DNA from: Rhodovastum atsumiense
Lineage (GTDB): Bacteria > Pseudomonadota > Alphaproteobacteria > Acetobacterales > Acetobacteraceae
Assembly: GCF_937425535.1 (NCBI RefSeq)
Contig: NZ_OW485601.1
Coordinates: 797,001 to 861,000, forward strand
Length of the DNA stretch: 64,000 nt
Reading direction: 5' to 3'
Shown here piece after piece: positions 30,231 through 37,723 of the stretch. A program made the translations under genes and the position numbers. The notes under the pieces were generated by a model. The model did no database searches, had not been told where the DNA came from, and saw only the letters and a program-made list of their open reading frames with translations. The number at the start of each line of letters is the position of its first letter. The stretch's first letter is position 1.

Positions 30231-31127
30231 ATGAGCAGCACAGCCCCCGATCCCTTCGCCGCCTTCTCCGACGCGCTGGAGGCCCACGCCCGTGCCGCCG
30301 CCCCCACCGTCGCCGGCCTCGACTGGGGCCATCACCACACGCTGAGCGGCATTCTCTGGACCGACGATGCCCTCGTCACCTCCGAGCAGTCGCTGCCCGA
30401 CGCGGAGACCTACACGGCCATCCTGCCGGATGGGGCCCGCGTGCCGGCCACGCTCGCCGGCCGTGACCCGGCCACCAATGTCGCGGTCCTGAAGCTGCAG
30501 GCCGGCGCACCGACCCGGGAGGTCGCGGAGGCCGGCGGGGTGGGCAGCCTGGTGCTGGCGCTGGGCAGCGACGGCATGGGCGGCACCACCGCGCGGCTCG
30601 GCCCGGTCGAGGTGCGCGGCCCGGCCTGGCAGTCGCAGCGGGGCGGGCGAATCGACGCGCTGATCCGTATCGGCGTGCGGCTTGGCCCGGCTGCCGAAGG
30701 CGGTCCGGTGATCGACGCGCGGGGCCGGCTGATCGGCATGTCCACCTTCGGCCCGCGCCGTGGCGTGCTGGTCATCCCGGCCGCCACCATCGGCCGCATC
30801 GCCACCGCACTGTTGCAGGACGGGCGCGTCGCCCGGGGCTGGCTCGGCATCGGCCTGCATCCGGTCGCGCTGCCCAAGGAGTTGTCGGAGCGCACCGCCA
30901 CGGCTTCCGGCCTGATGGTTGTCAGCGTCGCCGAGGACTCCCCGGCCGCCACCACCCTGCTGCCCGGCGACATCCTGATCGAGGCGGCGGGGCAGAAGCT
31001 CGCCAATCCCCGGGCCCTCGCCGGCGCGCTGGGGCCGGAGACCATCGGCACCGCCCTGCCGCTGACGCTGCTGCGGGGGGGCCAGACGATGCAGCGCGAC
31101 GTCACCGTCGCGGCGAGGCCGGCATGA
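30231..31127 (+). CDS. HtrA/S1C-like protein with all catalytic residues replaced, plus PDZ domain
   Basis: A 298-residue protein with a trypsin-like HtrA fold (residues ~25-195) and a PDZ domain (~205-295, with GWLGIGLHPV and VAEDSPAATTLLPGDILIEAAG). Alignment to HtrA by eye shows each catalytic position replaced: TNNHVI reads TSEQSL (His to Gln53), KTDLAVLK reads ATNVAVLK (Asp to Asn83), and GNSGGP reads AAEGGP (Ser to Glu156). There is no signal peptide, so it is probably cytoplasmic. It should not be a protease; a binding or sensing role is likely. The stop overlaps the start of the LuxR gene (ATGA). Confidence 0.85.
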   Translation: MSSTAPDPFAAFSDALEAHARAAAPTVAGLDWGHHHTLSGILWTDDALVTSEQSLPDAETYTAILPDGARVPATLAGRDPATNVAVLKLQAGAPTREVAEAGGVGSLVLALGSDGMGGTTARLGPVEVRGPAWQSQRGGRIDALIRIGVRLGPAAEGGPVIDARGRLIGMSTFGPRRGVLVIPAATIGRIATALLQDGRVARGWLGIGLHPVALPKELSERTATASGLMVVSVAEDSPAATTLLPGDILIEAAGQKLANPRALAGALGPETIGTALPLTLLRGGQTMQRDVTVAARPA

Positions 31128-31696
31128 TCGCCCTCGCCGCCGCGGCCAATCCGGGGCACGCCGTCCGCGTGGCCCTGCAGGTTCCTGATCCGCTCCGGCA
31201 CCGCCAGTTGCAGCGCGCCCTGGCGGTGGTGCCGGAGGAGACGGCGGAGGTGCTGGTGGTGGCGCTCGGCCCTGGCGAGGCGTTGCAGCCGCGGGCTCGC
31301 ATGGCGGAGGCAGCCTTGCTGGTGCTGAGCGACGATCCGGCGCTGGCGGCCGACGCCGCGCTGCCGGGCGTGCTGCCGGCAGCGGCCACGCCCGCGCAGG
31401 TGGCGGCGGCGGTGGCAGCCATCGCCGAGGGCCTGAGCGTGCGCGTGCCCGGCGGTTCGCGCGAGTCGCCGGAATTCGTCCCGCCCGAACCGGCCCGGCC
31501 GTTACTGACGCCGCGGGAAGTAGAGATCCTGGCCCTGGTCGGACAGGGACAGAGCAACAAGGCGATTGCCCGGCGGCTCGGCATCAGCGCCCACACGGTG
31601 AAGTATCACCTGGAATCCGTGTTCACGAAGCTCGGTGCCAGCAGCCGGGCGGAAGCGGTGACCACGGGATTGCGGCGCGGCTTGCTGATCGTCTAG
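31124..31696 (+). CDS. LuxR-family DNA-binding regulator
   Basis: A 190-residue regulator. The last 65 residues are a GerE/LuxR helix-turn-helix: LLTPREVEILALVGQGQSNK, IARRLGISAHTVKYHLESVF and KLGASSRAEAV. The N-terminal 120 residues have the alternating hydrophobic and Ala-rich pattern of a receiver-like fold, but I see no clear phospho-acceptor Asp or Lys. The start overlaps the stop of the pseudo-HtrA gene by ATGA, so the two are made together and may interact. Targets are unknown. Confidence 0.88.
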   Translation: MIALAAAANPGHAVRVALQVPDPLRHRQLQRALAVVPEETAEVLVVALGPGEALQPRARMAEAALLVLSDDPALAADAALPGVLPAAATPAQVAAAVAAIAEGLSVRVPGGSRESPEFVPPEPARPLLTPREVEILALVGQGQSNKAIARRLGISAHTVKYHLESVFTKLGASSRAEAVTTGLRRGLLIV

Positions 31697-31716
31697 CGCC
31701 GGGACCGCCCCGCGCT

Positions 31717-32190
31717 TCAGACGATCAGCGACGCCACGATCGCATCGAGCGCCCGGCGCGCCTCGTTCGGATCGAGGTGGACCTGCAATCCCCGCTGGCC
31801 GCCATTGATGAAGACCTGCGGCTCGGCCATGGCCGCGGCTTCGATGGCCGTGGGAACCTTCTTCTTCTGCCCGAACGGGCTGATTCCCCCGACATGGTAG
31901 CCGGTCAACCGTTCCGCGTCGGCCGGGCGCAGCATCTGCGCCGTCTTGCCGCCGAAGGCAGCGGCCAGCTTCTTCATGCTGACCTCGTGATCGGAAGGCA
32001 CGATCACGCAGACCGGCTTGCCGTCCACCTCGGCCATCAGCGTCTTCAGGACCCGATGTGGCGCCTCGCCGAGCGCCTCGGCCGCCTGCAGGCCGACGCG
32101 CTCGGCAGCGGGATCGTAGTCATAGCTATGGAGGGTGAAGGCAACGCCCGCCTTGCTGAGGGCCTGGGTGGCACGGGTGCTTTTCGACAT
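31717..32190 (-). CDS. ybaK: Cys-tRNA(Pro)/Cys-tRNA(Cys) deacylase YbaK
   Basis: A 157-residue YbaK/EbsC-type trans-editing enzyme. Typical segments are STRATQALSKAGVAFTLHSYD, RVLKTLMAEVDGKP, VPSDHEVSMKKLAAAFGGK and the loop GGISPFGQKKKVPT. It hydrolyses Cys mischarged on tRNA(Pro). The ATG at 32190 (MSKSTRAT) gives the usual length; an ATG at 32220 would add 10 residues. It converges with the LuxR gene, 20 bp apart. Confidence 0.93.
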   Translation of the reverse strand: MSKSTRATQALSKAGVAFTLHSYDYDPAAERVGLQAAEALGEAPHRVLKTLMAEVDGKPVCVIVPSDHEVSMKKLAAAFGGKTAQMLRPADAERLTGYHVGGISPFGQKKKVPTAIEAAAMAEPQVFINGGQRGLQVHLDPNEARRALDAIVASLIV

Positions 32191-32245
32191 GATGACGAGC
32201 ATAGCACGACCGCGCCGCAAGGCACCGGCCGCCGGTGTCGGGCGA

Positions 32246-32608
32246 TCAGGGTTTCAGGAAATCCTCCCGGATCGGGGTGAAGCTGTCGACCAGCCGTGCC
32301 GAGGCGGACAGGAGCTGGATCCCGTGCGGAATGCCGGGGGGAACGGCAAACAGATCGCCGGCCTTGAGCCGCACCGGCTGCGCGCCCGCGGAGATGAACA
32401 GGATCTCGCCGCTGGCCACGTAGGTGATCTGCTCGTGCGGATGGGTGTGCATCGGGTCGGGCTCGGCCCAGGGGCCGCCCTGGAAGTCGATCACGACCGT
32501 CATCAGGCCGGCCGTGTGGATGATGCGCCGCTCGCGGCCGCTGCCCAGTTGTTCCGCCGGAACATGATCCTGGTGCAGAATAGTCACGCTCTCGACTTGC
32601 CTGTCCAC
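32246..32608 (-). CDS. KdgF-like cupin
   Basis: A 120-residue single-domain cupin. Metal ligands are seen in HTHPHEQITYVASGE (His-X-His and Glu-like positions) and PPGIPHGIQL. The ending DSFTPIREDFL is characteristic of the KdgF group, which linearises unsaturated uronates from pectin and alginate breakdown. The GTG start at 32608 has AGGAGA six bases upstream. It sits beside the uronate genes and is transcribed away from uxaC, so a role in uronate catabolism is likely; the KdgF call is by eye. Confidence 0.82.
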   Translation of the reverse strand: MDRQVESVTILHQDHVPAEQLGSGRERRIIHTAGLMTVVIDFQGGPWAEPDPMHTHPHEQITYVASGEILFISAGAQPVRLKAGDLFAVPPGIPHGIQLLSASARLVDSFTPIREDFLKP

Positions 32609-33054
32609 ACGACGTCTCCTGGAAGAGAGTAAAGCAACAACAGTTGCACTTTGGCGTCTCTGCGATGGCGCCCGTCGCCAAGGCAAGGGATATCTGATCG
32701 ACGCTGGCATGCCCCCTTCCCCCTGATCACAGGGGCGGTCGAAGGCATGAAGAACAGGACGATGAAGATCCGGATCGTGCCATAAATTCTGATATTTTTA
32801 TTGTTTGAAAACCGATAATTTATTGGTTTATCCATAGATTATAAGTATGATTATCAGTTTTTGTTGAGAATCTCTTTGCAGTTTCGCCAAAATGTTGTTA
32901 GAGGCTGCACCATTGAAATGGCGTGACTCCTTAAAGTTCATGATGTGCAGCCGGGATTCGGCCCGGGAGCCCGACACTGTGCCGCACGCGCCTTGGCTGC
33001 CCGTAACCGGTCCATCGGGCCGGATGTCGTGATTAATCGTTGCGATGGCACCTA

Positions 33055-33068
33055 TTGATCTAGCTCAA
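33055..33068. promoter_or_regulatory. FNR/CRP-type box upstream of uxaC
   Basis: TTGATCTAGCTCAA differs from TTGAT-N4-ATCAA by one base. Its centre lies 42 bp upstream of the centre of the palindrome at 33098-33109, a spacing close to that seen before the kinase gene. Confidence 0.6.
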
Positions 33069-33097
33069 CGCGCCCCCTCTTTCCCGGCAGTATGCGA

Positions 33098-33109
33098 GAA
33101 ACCGGTTTC
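33098..33109. promoter_or_regulatory. LacI-type operator upstream of uxaC
   Basis: GAAACCGGTTTC, a perfect 12-bp palindrome with a central CG typical of LacI-family sites. The same 12 bp recur at 46495-46506. A class II FNR box at 33055 would place the transcription start near 33103, inside this operator. Confidence 0.75.
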
Positions 33110-33184
33110 ATAGATGGCAGCCACCGGCTCCCGTCGTGACCGGGCAGCCCGCACCAGCAGGCCAAACACTGAGGAGACCTCGGT

Positions 33185-34585
33185 ATGTTCATCACGGAAG
33201 ACTTCCTGCTCGACACGGGATGGTCGCGGAAGCTGTACCATGAGATCGCCGCCGACCTGCCGATCATCGATTACCACGCGCACCTGCCGCCGGCCGACAT
33301 CGCCGGCCGCAAGACCTTTCGCAATATCGCCGAACTCTGGCTCGGCCGCGGCAATGCCGGCGACCATTACAAGTGGCGCCTCATGCGCGCGAGCGGCGTT
33401 CCCGAACGCCTGATCACCGGCGACGCCGATGATCGCGACCGCTTCCTCGCCTTCTGTCGCGTGCTGCCGCTTGCTGCGGGCAATCCGATTCTCCATTGGA
33501 GCCATCTCGAGCTGAAGCGCATCTTCGGCATCAATACCGTGATCAACGCTGAAACCGGTCCCCGCCTGTGGGACGAGGTGAACGAGCAGCTCGCGGGCAT
33601 GGATACCTGGTCGTTTCTGACCCAGGCGCGCGTCGAGGTGTCCTGCACGACCGACGATCCCGCCGACGACCTCGCCGCGCATGCGGCGCTCGCGCGTTCG
33701 GATCTGTCCACGCGGGTGCTGCCGGCGTACCGGCCCGACAAGGCGATGCGCATCGATGCGGATGCGTTCCCGGCCTATCTCGAACAGCTCGGCCGCACCG
33801 CCAATGTCGGCATCGACAGCTTCGCGAGCCTGGTGCGCGCGCTGACCGCACGGATCGATTTCTTCCACGACCATGGCGCCCGCGCGAGCGACCATGCGGT
33901 CGATGTTCCCCTCCCCACCACCATCCCCGACGACGCGACCGTGGAGCGGCTGTTCGCCCGCCGCCTCGCCGGCGAGACGCTGACCGCGGAGGAACGCAGC
34001 GGCTACGTGGCGGCGCTGCTGCTGCATCTCGGCCGCGCCTATGCCCGCAAGGGCTGGACGATGTGCCTGCACATCGGCGCGCTGCGCAACACCAACAGCC
34101 GTGGCCTCGCCGTCCGCGGACCCGACACCGGCTATGACGCGATCGCCGAGATGACGATCGCCGCCCCGCTGGCGCGGCTGCTCGATGCCCTCGACAGCGA
34201 AAACCTGCTGCCGAAGACCATGCTGTTCTGCCTCAACCCCACCATGAACGCGATGCTGTCGGTGCTGACCGGCTGCTTCCAGGACGGCTCGGTGGCGGGC
34301 AAGCTGCAGTTCGGCCCGGCCTGGTGGTTCAACGACCACAAGGACGGCAATCTCGAGCAGATGCGTGTGCTCGCCAGCCACGGCGTGCTCGGCACCTTCG
34401 TCGGCATGGTCACCGATTCCCGCAGCTTCGCCTCCTTCCCGCGCCACGACTATTTCCGGCGCCTGCTCTGCCGGCTGCTCGGGCGCTGGGTCGAGGATGG
34501 CGAGTACCCGGCTGATCTCGATGCCCTGGCGACGATCGTGCGCGGCGTCTCCCACGGCAACGCCAAGAGCTACTTCGGGCTGTAA
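33185..34585 (+). CDS. uxaC: uronate isomerase
   Basis: A 466-residue uronate isomerase (amidohydrolase superfamily), converting glucuronate to fructuronate and galacturonate to tagaturonate. Typical parts are IIDYHAHLPPADIA with the metal-binding HxH, HWSHLELKRIFGI, MCLHIGALRNTN, FGPAWWFNDHKDGN and MVTDSRSFASFPRHDYFRR. The length is standard. A ribosome site (GAGGAG region) precedes the ATG. Because UxaA and UxaB are also present, the galacturonate branch is the likely one here. The gene probably heads the transcript continuing into the TRAP transporter. Confidence 0.96.
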   Translation: MFITEDFLLDTGWSRKLYHEIAADLPIIDYHAHLPPADIAGRKTFRNIAELWLGRGNAGDHYKWRLMRASGVPERLITGDADDRDRFLAFCRVLPLAAGNPILHWSHLELKRIFGINTVINAETGPRLWDEVNEQLAGMDTWSFLTQARVEVSCTTDDPADDLAAHAALARSDLSTRVLPAYRPDKAMRIDADAFPAYLEQLGRTANVGIDSFASLVRALTARIDFFHDHGARASDHAVDVPLPTTIPDDATVERLFARRLAGETLTAEERSGYVAALLLHLGRAYARKGWTMCLHIGALRNTNSRGLAVRGPDTGYDAIAEMTIAAPLARLLDALDSENLLPKTMLFCLNPTMNAMLSVLTGCFQDGSVAGKLQFGPAWWFNDHKDGNLEQMRVLASHGVLGTFVGMVTDSRSFASFPRHDYFRRLLCRLLGRWVEDGEYPADLDALATIVRGVSHGNAKSYFGL

Positions 34586-34593
34586 CGCCTTCC

Positions 34594-34613
34594 TTCCGGG
34601 TCCAGGCCCGGAA
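34594..34613 (+). other. hairpin between uxaC and dctP
   Basis: TTCCGGG and CCCGGAA around a 6-base loop, just after the uxaC stop. Without a T-run it may be a weak terminator or a stabilising structure between cistrons. Confidence 0.5.
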
Positions 34614-34648
34614 CGGGCGTGCGGACCATAATAACGGAGAAGACATCA

Positions 34649-35623
34649 GTGATATCCGCGAGGAAGTTCCTCATGACGGCGGTCGCCGGCGCGTTCGCGC
34701 TCGGCGCGTCGCAGCTGCAGGCGCGTGAGTTCCGCTCGGCCGACGTGCAGCCGGCGGACTATCCCACGGTCAAAGCCGTGCAGTTCATGAGCGACCAGCT
34801 CAAGAAGGCCACCGACGGCAAGTACTCGATCAAGGTCTTCGCCAACTCCCAGCTCGGCAGCGAGAAGGACACGATCGAGCAGGTCAAGCTCGGCGCGATC
34901 GACTTCCTGCGCGTCAATTCCGGCACGATCAACACGATCTGCCCGGCCATGATGCTGCCGGTGCTGCCCTTCGTGTTCCGCGACACCGCGCACATGCACG
35001 CCGTGCTCGACGGCCCGATCGGCGATGAGCTTCTCGCCGACTGCACCAGCCACGGGATGGTCGGGCTGGCCTTCTATGACTCCGGCTCGCGCTCCTTCTA
35101 CACCAAGGTGCCGATCCGCAGCATGGCCGACCTGAAGGGCCAGAAGATCCGCGTCCAGCAATCCGACGTGTGGGTCTCCATGATGCGGATGCTCGGGGCC
35201 AACGCCACGCCGATGCCGACCGGCGAGGTCTATACCGGCCTGAAGACCGGCCTGATCGACGGCGCCGAGAACAACTGGCCGACCTACCAGTCCTCGCACC
35301 AGTACGAGGTGGCGAAGTACTACACGCTCACCGAGCACTCGATGGCGCCCGAGGTGCTGCTGATGTCCCAGCGCCTCTACAAGAGCTTCACGCCGGCCGA
35401 GCAGCAGGCCGTCCGCCAGGCCGCCAAGGACTCCGTCCCCTACATGCGCAAGCTCTGGCAGGAGATGGAAACCTCGTCGCGGGAGATCGTCGAGAAATCC
35501 GGCGTGCAGGTCGCGACCATCGACAAGGCCCCGTTCCAGGCGGCGATGAAGCCGGTCTACGACCAGTTCGTCACCGACCCGAAGCTGAAGGCGCTGCTGG
35601 TCCGCATCCAGGAAACGAAATGA
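34649..35623 (+). CDS. dctP: TRAP transporter substrate-binding protein
   Basis: A 324-residue DctP-type periplasmic binding protein. A signal peptide is visible (ISARKFLMTAVAGAFALGAS up to LQA-REF). The core has FANSQLGSEKDTIEQVKLG, VLPFVFRDTAHMHAVLDG, LKGQKIRVQQSDV and PTGEVYTGLKTGLIDGAENN, which includes the Arg that binds the substrate carboxylate. The GTG at 34649, with GGAGAAG upstream, is chosen. It should bind a uronate or related sugar acid, given uxaC upstream and uxaA downstream. A strong hairpin follows it, usual where the binding protein is made in excess. Confidence 0.92.
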   Translation: MISARKFLMTAVAGAFALGASQLQAREFRSADVQPADYPTVKAVQFMSDQLKKATDGKYSIKVFANSQLGSEKDTIEQVKLGAIDFLRVNSGTINTICPAMMLPVLPFVFRDTAHMHAVLDGPIGDELLADCTSHGMVGLAFYDSGSRSFYTKVPIRSMADLKGQKIRVQQSDVWVSMMRMLGANATPMPTGEVYTGLKTGLIDGAENNWPTYQSSHQYEVAKYYTLTEHSMAPEVLLMSQRLYKSFTPAEQQAVRQAAKDSVPYMRKLWQEMETSSREIVEKSGVQVATIDKAPFQAAMKPVYDQFVTDPKLKALLVRIQETK

Positions 35624-35657
35624 TGCCGGCGGCCTGATCCGCGCCCCGGCCCAGGTC

Positions 35658-35691
35658 AGGCCGGCCAGTGTCGTCCGACATTGGCCGGCCT
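35658..35691 (+). other. intercistronic hairpin between dctP and dctQ
   Basis: AGGCCGGCCAGTGTCG pairs with CGACATTGGCCGGCCT with one G-U pair, about 35 bases past the dctP stop. It can protect the dctP message or partly terminate, giving more binding protein than permease. Confidence 0.65.
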
Positions 35692-35756
35692 GCCAAGGGC
35701 ACCGAACCGGGCGAGGCGCGGGGGCCGCATCTGAAAGGCTACGAGGAGATTCTCCG

Positions 35757-36317
35757 TTGGACGCGCATTCGCCGGCCTTGCCTTCGTCAAAGACCCCGAC
35801 CACGGCCGTTGCCCCGGGGTTTCTCTCGCTCTATTTCGGCTTCCACGCCGTCCTCGCCCGGATCTGCCTGAAGATCTCGGTGTTGGGCCTGCTCGTCATC
35901 CTGGCAGCCGTGCTCATCCAGATCTTCGGGCGCTACGTGCTGAATGACTCGCCGGCCTGGACGGAAATCCTGGCGCTGGTGCTGGTGCTCTACGTCACCT
36001 GCCTCGCCGCCGCCGTCGGCGTGCGCGACGGTCGCCATATCGGCATGGAATCGCTGCTCATCTACGCCCCGGAGTCGGTGCGGAAATGGGCGGAGATCGT
36101 GGTCTACGCCGGCATGATCGTCTTCGGCCTGGCCATGAGCTACGGCGGCTCGGTGCTGAGCTTCGAGATGATGGAGTACCTCAACCCCGGCCTGCCGATC
36201 TCACAGGCATGGAGCTACGTGCCCCTCGCCGTGGGGGGCGTGCTCATCGCGCTCTTCGCCATCGAACGGATCGTCGCGCGCCTGCTCAATCTGGAAGTCG
36301 TTCCGTCATGGCACTGA
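35757..36317 (+). CDS. dctQ: TRAP transporter small permease DctQ
   Basis: A 186-residue DctQ-type protein with four membrane segments: ISVLGLLVILAAVLIQIFG, WTEILALVLVLYVTCLAAAV, WAEIVVYAGMIVFGLAM and YVPLAVGGVLIALFAIERIV. The GRYVLN motif after the first segment is typical. The start is a TTG at 35757 behind GAGGAG with an 8-base gap. It forms the small membrane subunit of the tripartite symporter with DctM, whose gene overlaps by 10 bp. Confidence 0.93.
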   Translation: MDAHSPALPSSKTPTTAVAPGFLSLYFGFHAVLARICLKISVLGLLVILAAVLIQIFGRYVLNDSPAWTEILALVLVLYVTCLAAAVGVRDGRHIGMESLLIYAPESVRKWAEIVVYAGMIVFGLAMSYGGSVLSFEMMEYLNPGLPISQAWSYVPLAVGGVLIALFAIERIVARLLNLEVVPSWH

Positions 36318-37588
36318 CACTTCTCTGCGTCACCTTCGTGCTCGGGCTGCTGCTCGGCATGCCGGTGGTCTTCGCCATTGGTCTTTCCTCCCTCGTCACC
36401 GTCTTCTACGAGGGCCTGCCGATCGCCGTCGTGTTCCAGCGCATGGCCGCCGGCATGAACGTCTTCGCCTTCCTCACCATTCCCTTCTTCATCTTCACCG
36501 GCGAGCTGATGATGTATGGCGGCATCGCCGACCGCATCATCCGCGCCTCGAAGGCGATGGTCGGGCATGTGCGGGGCGGCCTGGGCATGACCAACGTGGT
36601 GGCCTGCACCATGTTCGGCGGCGTGTCCGGCTCGCCGGTGGCGGACGTCTCGGCGATGGGCTCGGCGCTGATCCCGCTGATGAAGCGCGAAGGCATCGAG
36701 GCCGACTACGCCGTCAACGTCACCACCTATTCCTCGCTGGTGGGCGCGCTGATGCCGACCAGCCACAACATGATCATCTACTCGCTCGCCGCCGGCGGCA
36801 CGGTGTCGATGAGCTCGCTGATCATGGCGGGCGCGGTGCCGGCGGCGATGCTGACGGTCGCCAACATCGTCGCCGCCTACATGGTGGCGGTCGCGCGCCG
36901 CTACCCGAGCGGCCAGTTCCCCGGCTGGGAAGAAGTCTGGCGCAGCCTCGCGACCGCGCTGCCCGGCCTGTTCATCATGGTGATCATCGTCGGCGGCATC
37001 CTCTCGGGCGTCTTCACCGCGGCGGAAGCCGGCGCGGTGGCGGTGGCCTATGCCCTGCTGCTGACCATCTTCGTCTACCGCAGCCTGACCGTGGAAGCCT
37101 TCCTCAAGGCCGCGGCGAAGGCGGCCAAGACGACCGGCGTGGTGCTGCTGCTGGTCGGCATCTCCACCATGTTCGGCTACCTGATGAGCCTCTACGGCGT
37201 CGCGGAAATGGCCGGTGATGCGCTGAGCAGCATCAGCACCACGCCCTGGGTGATCTTCCTGCTGGTCAACCTGGCGCTGTTCATCTTCGGCATCTTCCTC
37301 GACATGGCCGCGCACATCCTGGTCTGCACCCCGATCTTCCTGCCGATCGTGATGCATTACGGCATGAGCCCGGTGCAGTTCGGCATCATCGTGCTGCTGA
37401 ACTGCACCATCGGCCTGAACACGCCGCCGGTGGGCGCCGCCTTCTATCTCGGCTGCGCCATCGGCGAGGTCTCGGTCGGCAAGGTGGTCCGCTCGATCTG
37501 GCCGTTCATGCTGGCGCTCTGGGTCACCCTGCTGATCGTGACGCTGGTGCCGGAAACCTCGATGTTCGTGCACGACCTGCTGCAGTGA
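36308..37588 (+). CDS. dctM: TRAP transporter large permease DctM
   Basis: A 426-residue DctM-type permease with about 12 hydrophobic segments. Characteristic parts are FLTIPFFIFTGELMMYGGIADR, CTMFGGVSGSPVADVSAMGS, IVGGILSGVFTAAEAGAVAVAYAL split over helices, and NLALFIFGIFLDMAAHILVCTPIFLP. It carries the Na+-driven translocation of the substrate delivered by DctP. It overlaps dctQ by 10 bp. A 12-bp perfect hairpin follows the stop. Confidence 0.95.
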   Translation: MALTLLCVTFVLGLLLGMPVVFAIGLSSLVTVFYEGLPIAVVFQRMAAGMNVFAFLTIPFFIFTGELMMYGGIADRIIRASKAMVGHVRGGLGMTNVVACTMFGGVSGSPVADVSAMGSALIPLMKREGIEADYAVNVTTYSSLVGALMPTSHNMIIYSLAAGGTVSMSSLIMAGAVPAAMLTVANIVAAYMVAVARRYPSGQFPGWEEVWRSLATALPGLFIMVIIVGGILSGVFTAAEAGAVAVAYALLLTIFVYRSLTVEAFLKAAAKAAKTTGVVLLLVGISTMFGYLMSLYGVAEMAGDALSSISTTPWVIFLLVNLALFIFGIFLDMAAHILVCTPIFLPIVMHYGMSPVQFGIIVLLNCTIGLNTPPVGAAFYLGCAIGEVSVGKVVRSIWPFMLALWVTLLIVTLVPETSMFVHDLLQ

Positions 37589-37621
37589 CCGCCCGGTCGC
37601 GCATCCGCAGCAACTGAGACG

Positions 37622-37649
37622 CCGCCGGCGGGGCCTGCCCCGCCGGCGG
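37622..37649 (+). terminator. hairpin terminator after dctM
   Basis: CCGCCGGCGGGG-CCTG-CCCCGCCGGCGG: a perfect 12-bp stem with a 4-base loop, followed by TTCGCCTTCTC. It should end the uxaC-dctPQM transcript. Confidence 0.75.
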
Positions 37650-37723
37650 TTCGCCTTCTCCGCCCAGGGGAAGGCAGGTTTTTCTCCCGCGCCCGGCGCG
37701 GACACTCCGAGGGGGGGTCTCCC

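Larger units (their letters stand above)
32609..33184. other. AT-rich control region between the cupin gene and uxaC
   Basis: 576 bp without a gene. The stretch 32765-32905 is strikingly AT-rich against a genome near 70% GC. It contains AAACC-N11-GGTTT (32809-32829), and the FNR-like box and LacI-type palindrome lie nearer uxaC (33055-33111). It should hold divergent promoters for the cupin and the uxaC-dctPQM run. Confidence 0.7.
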
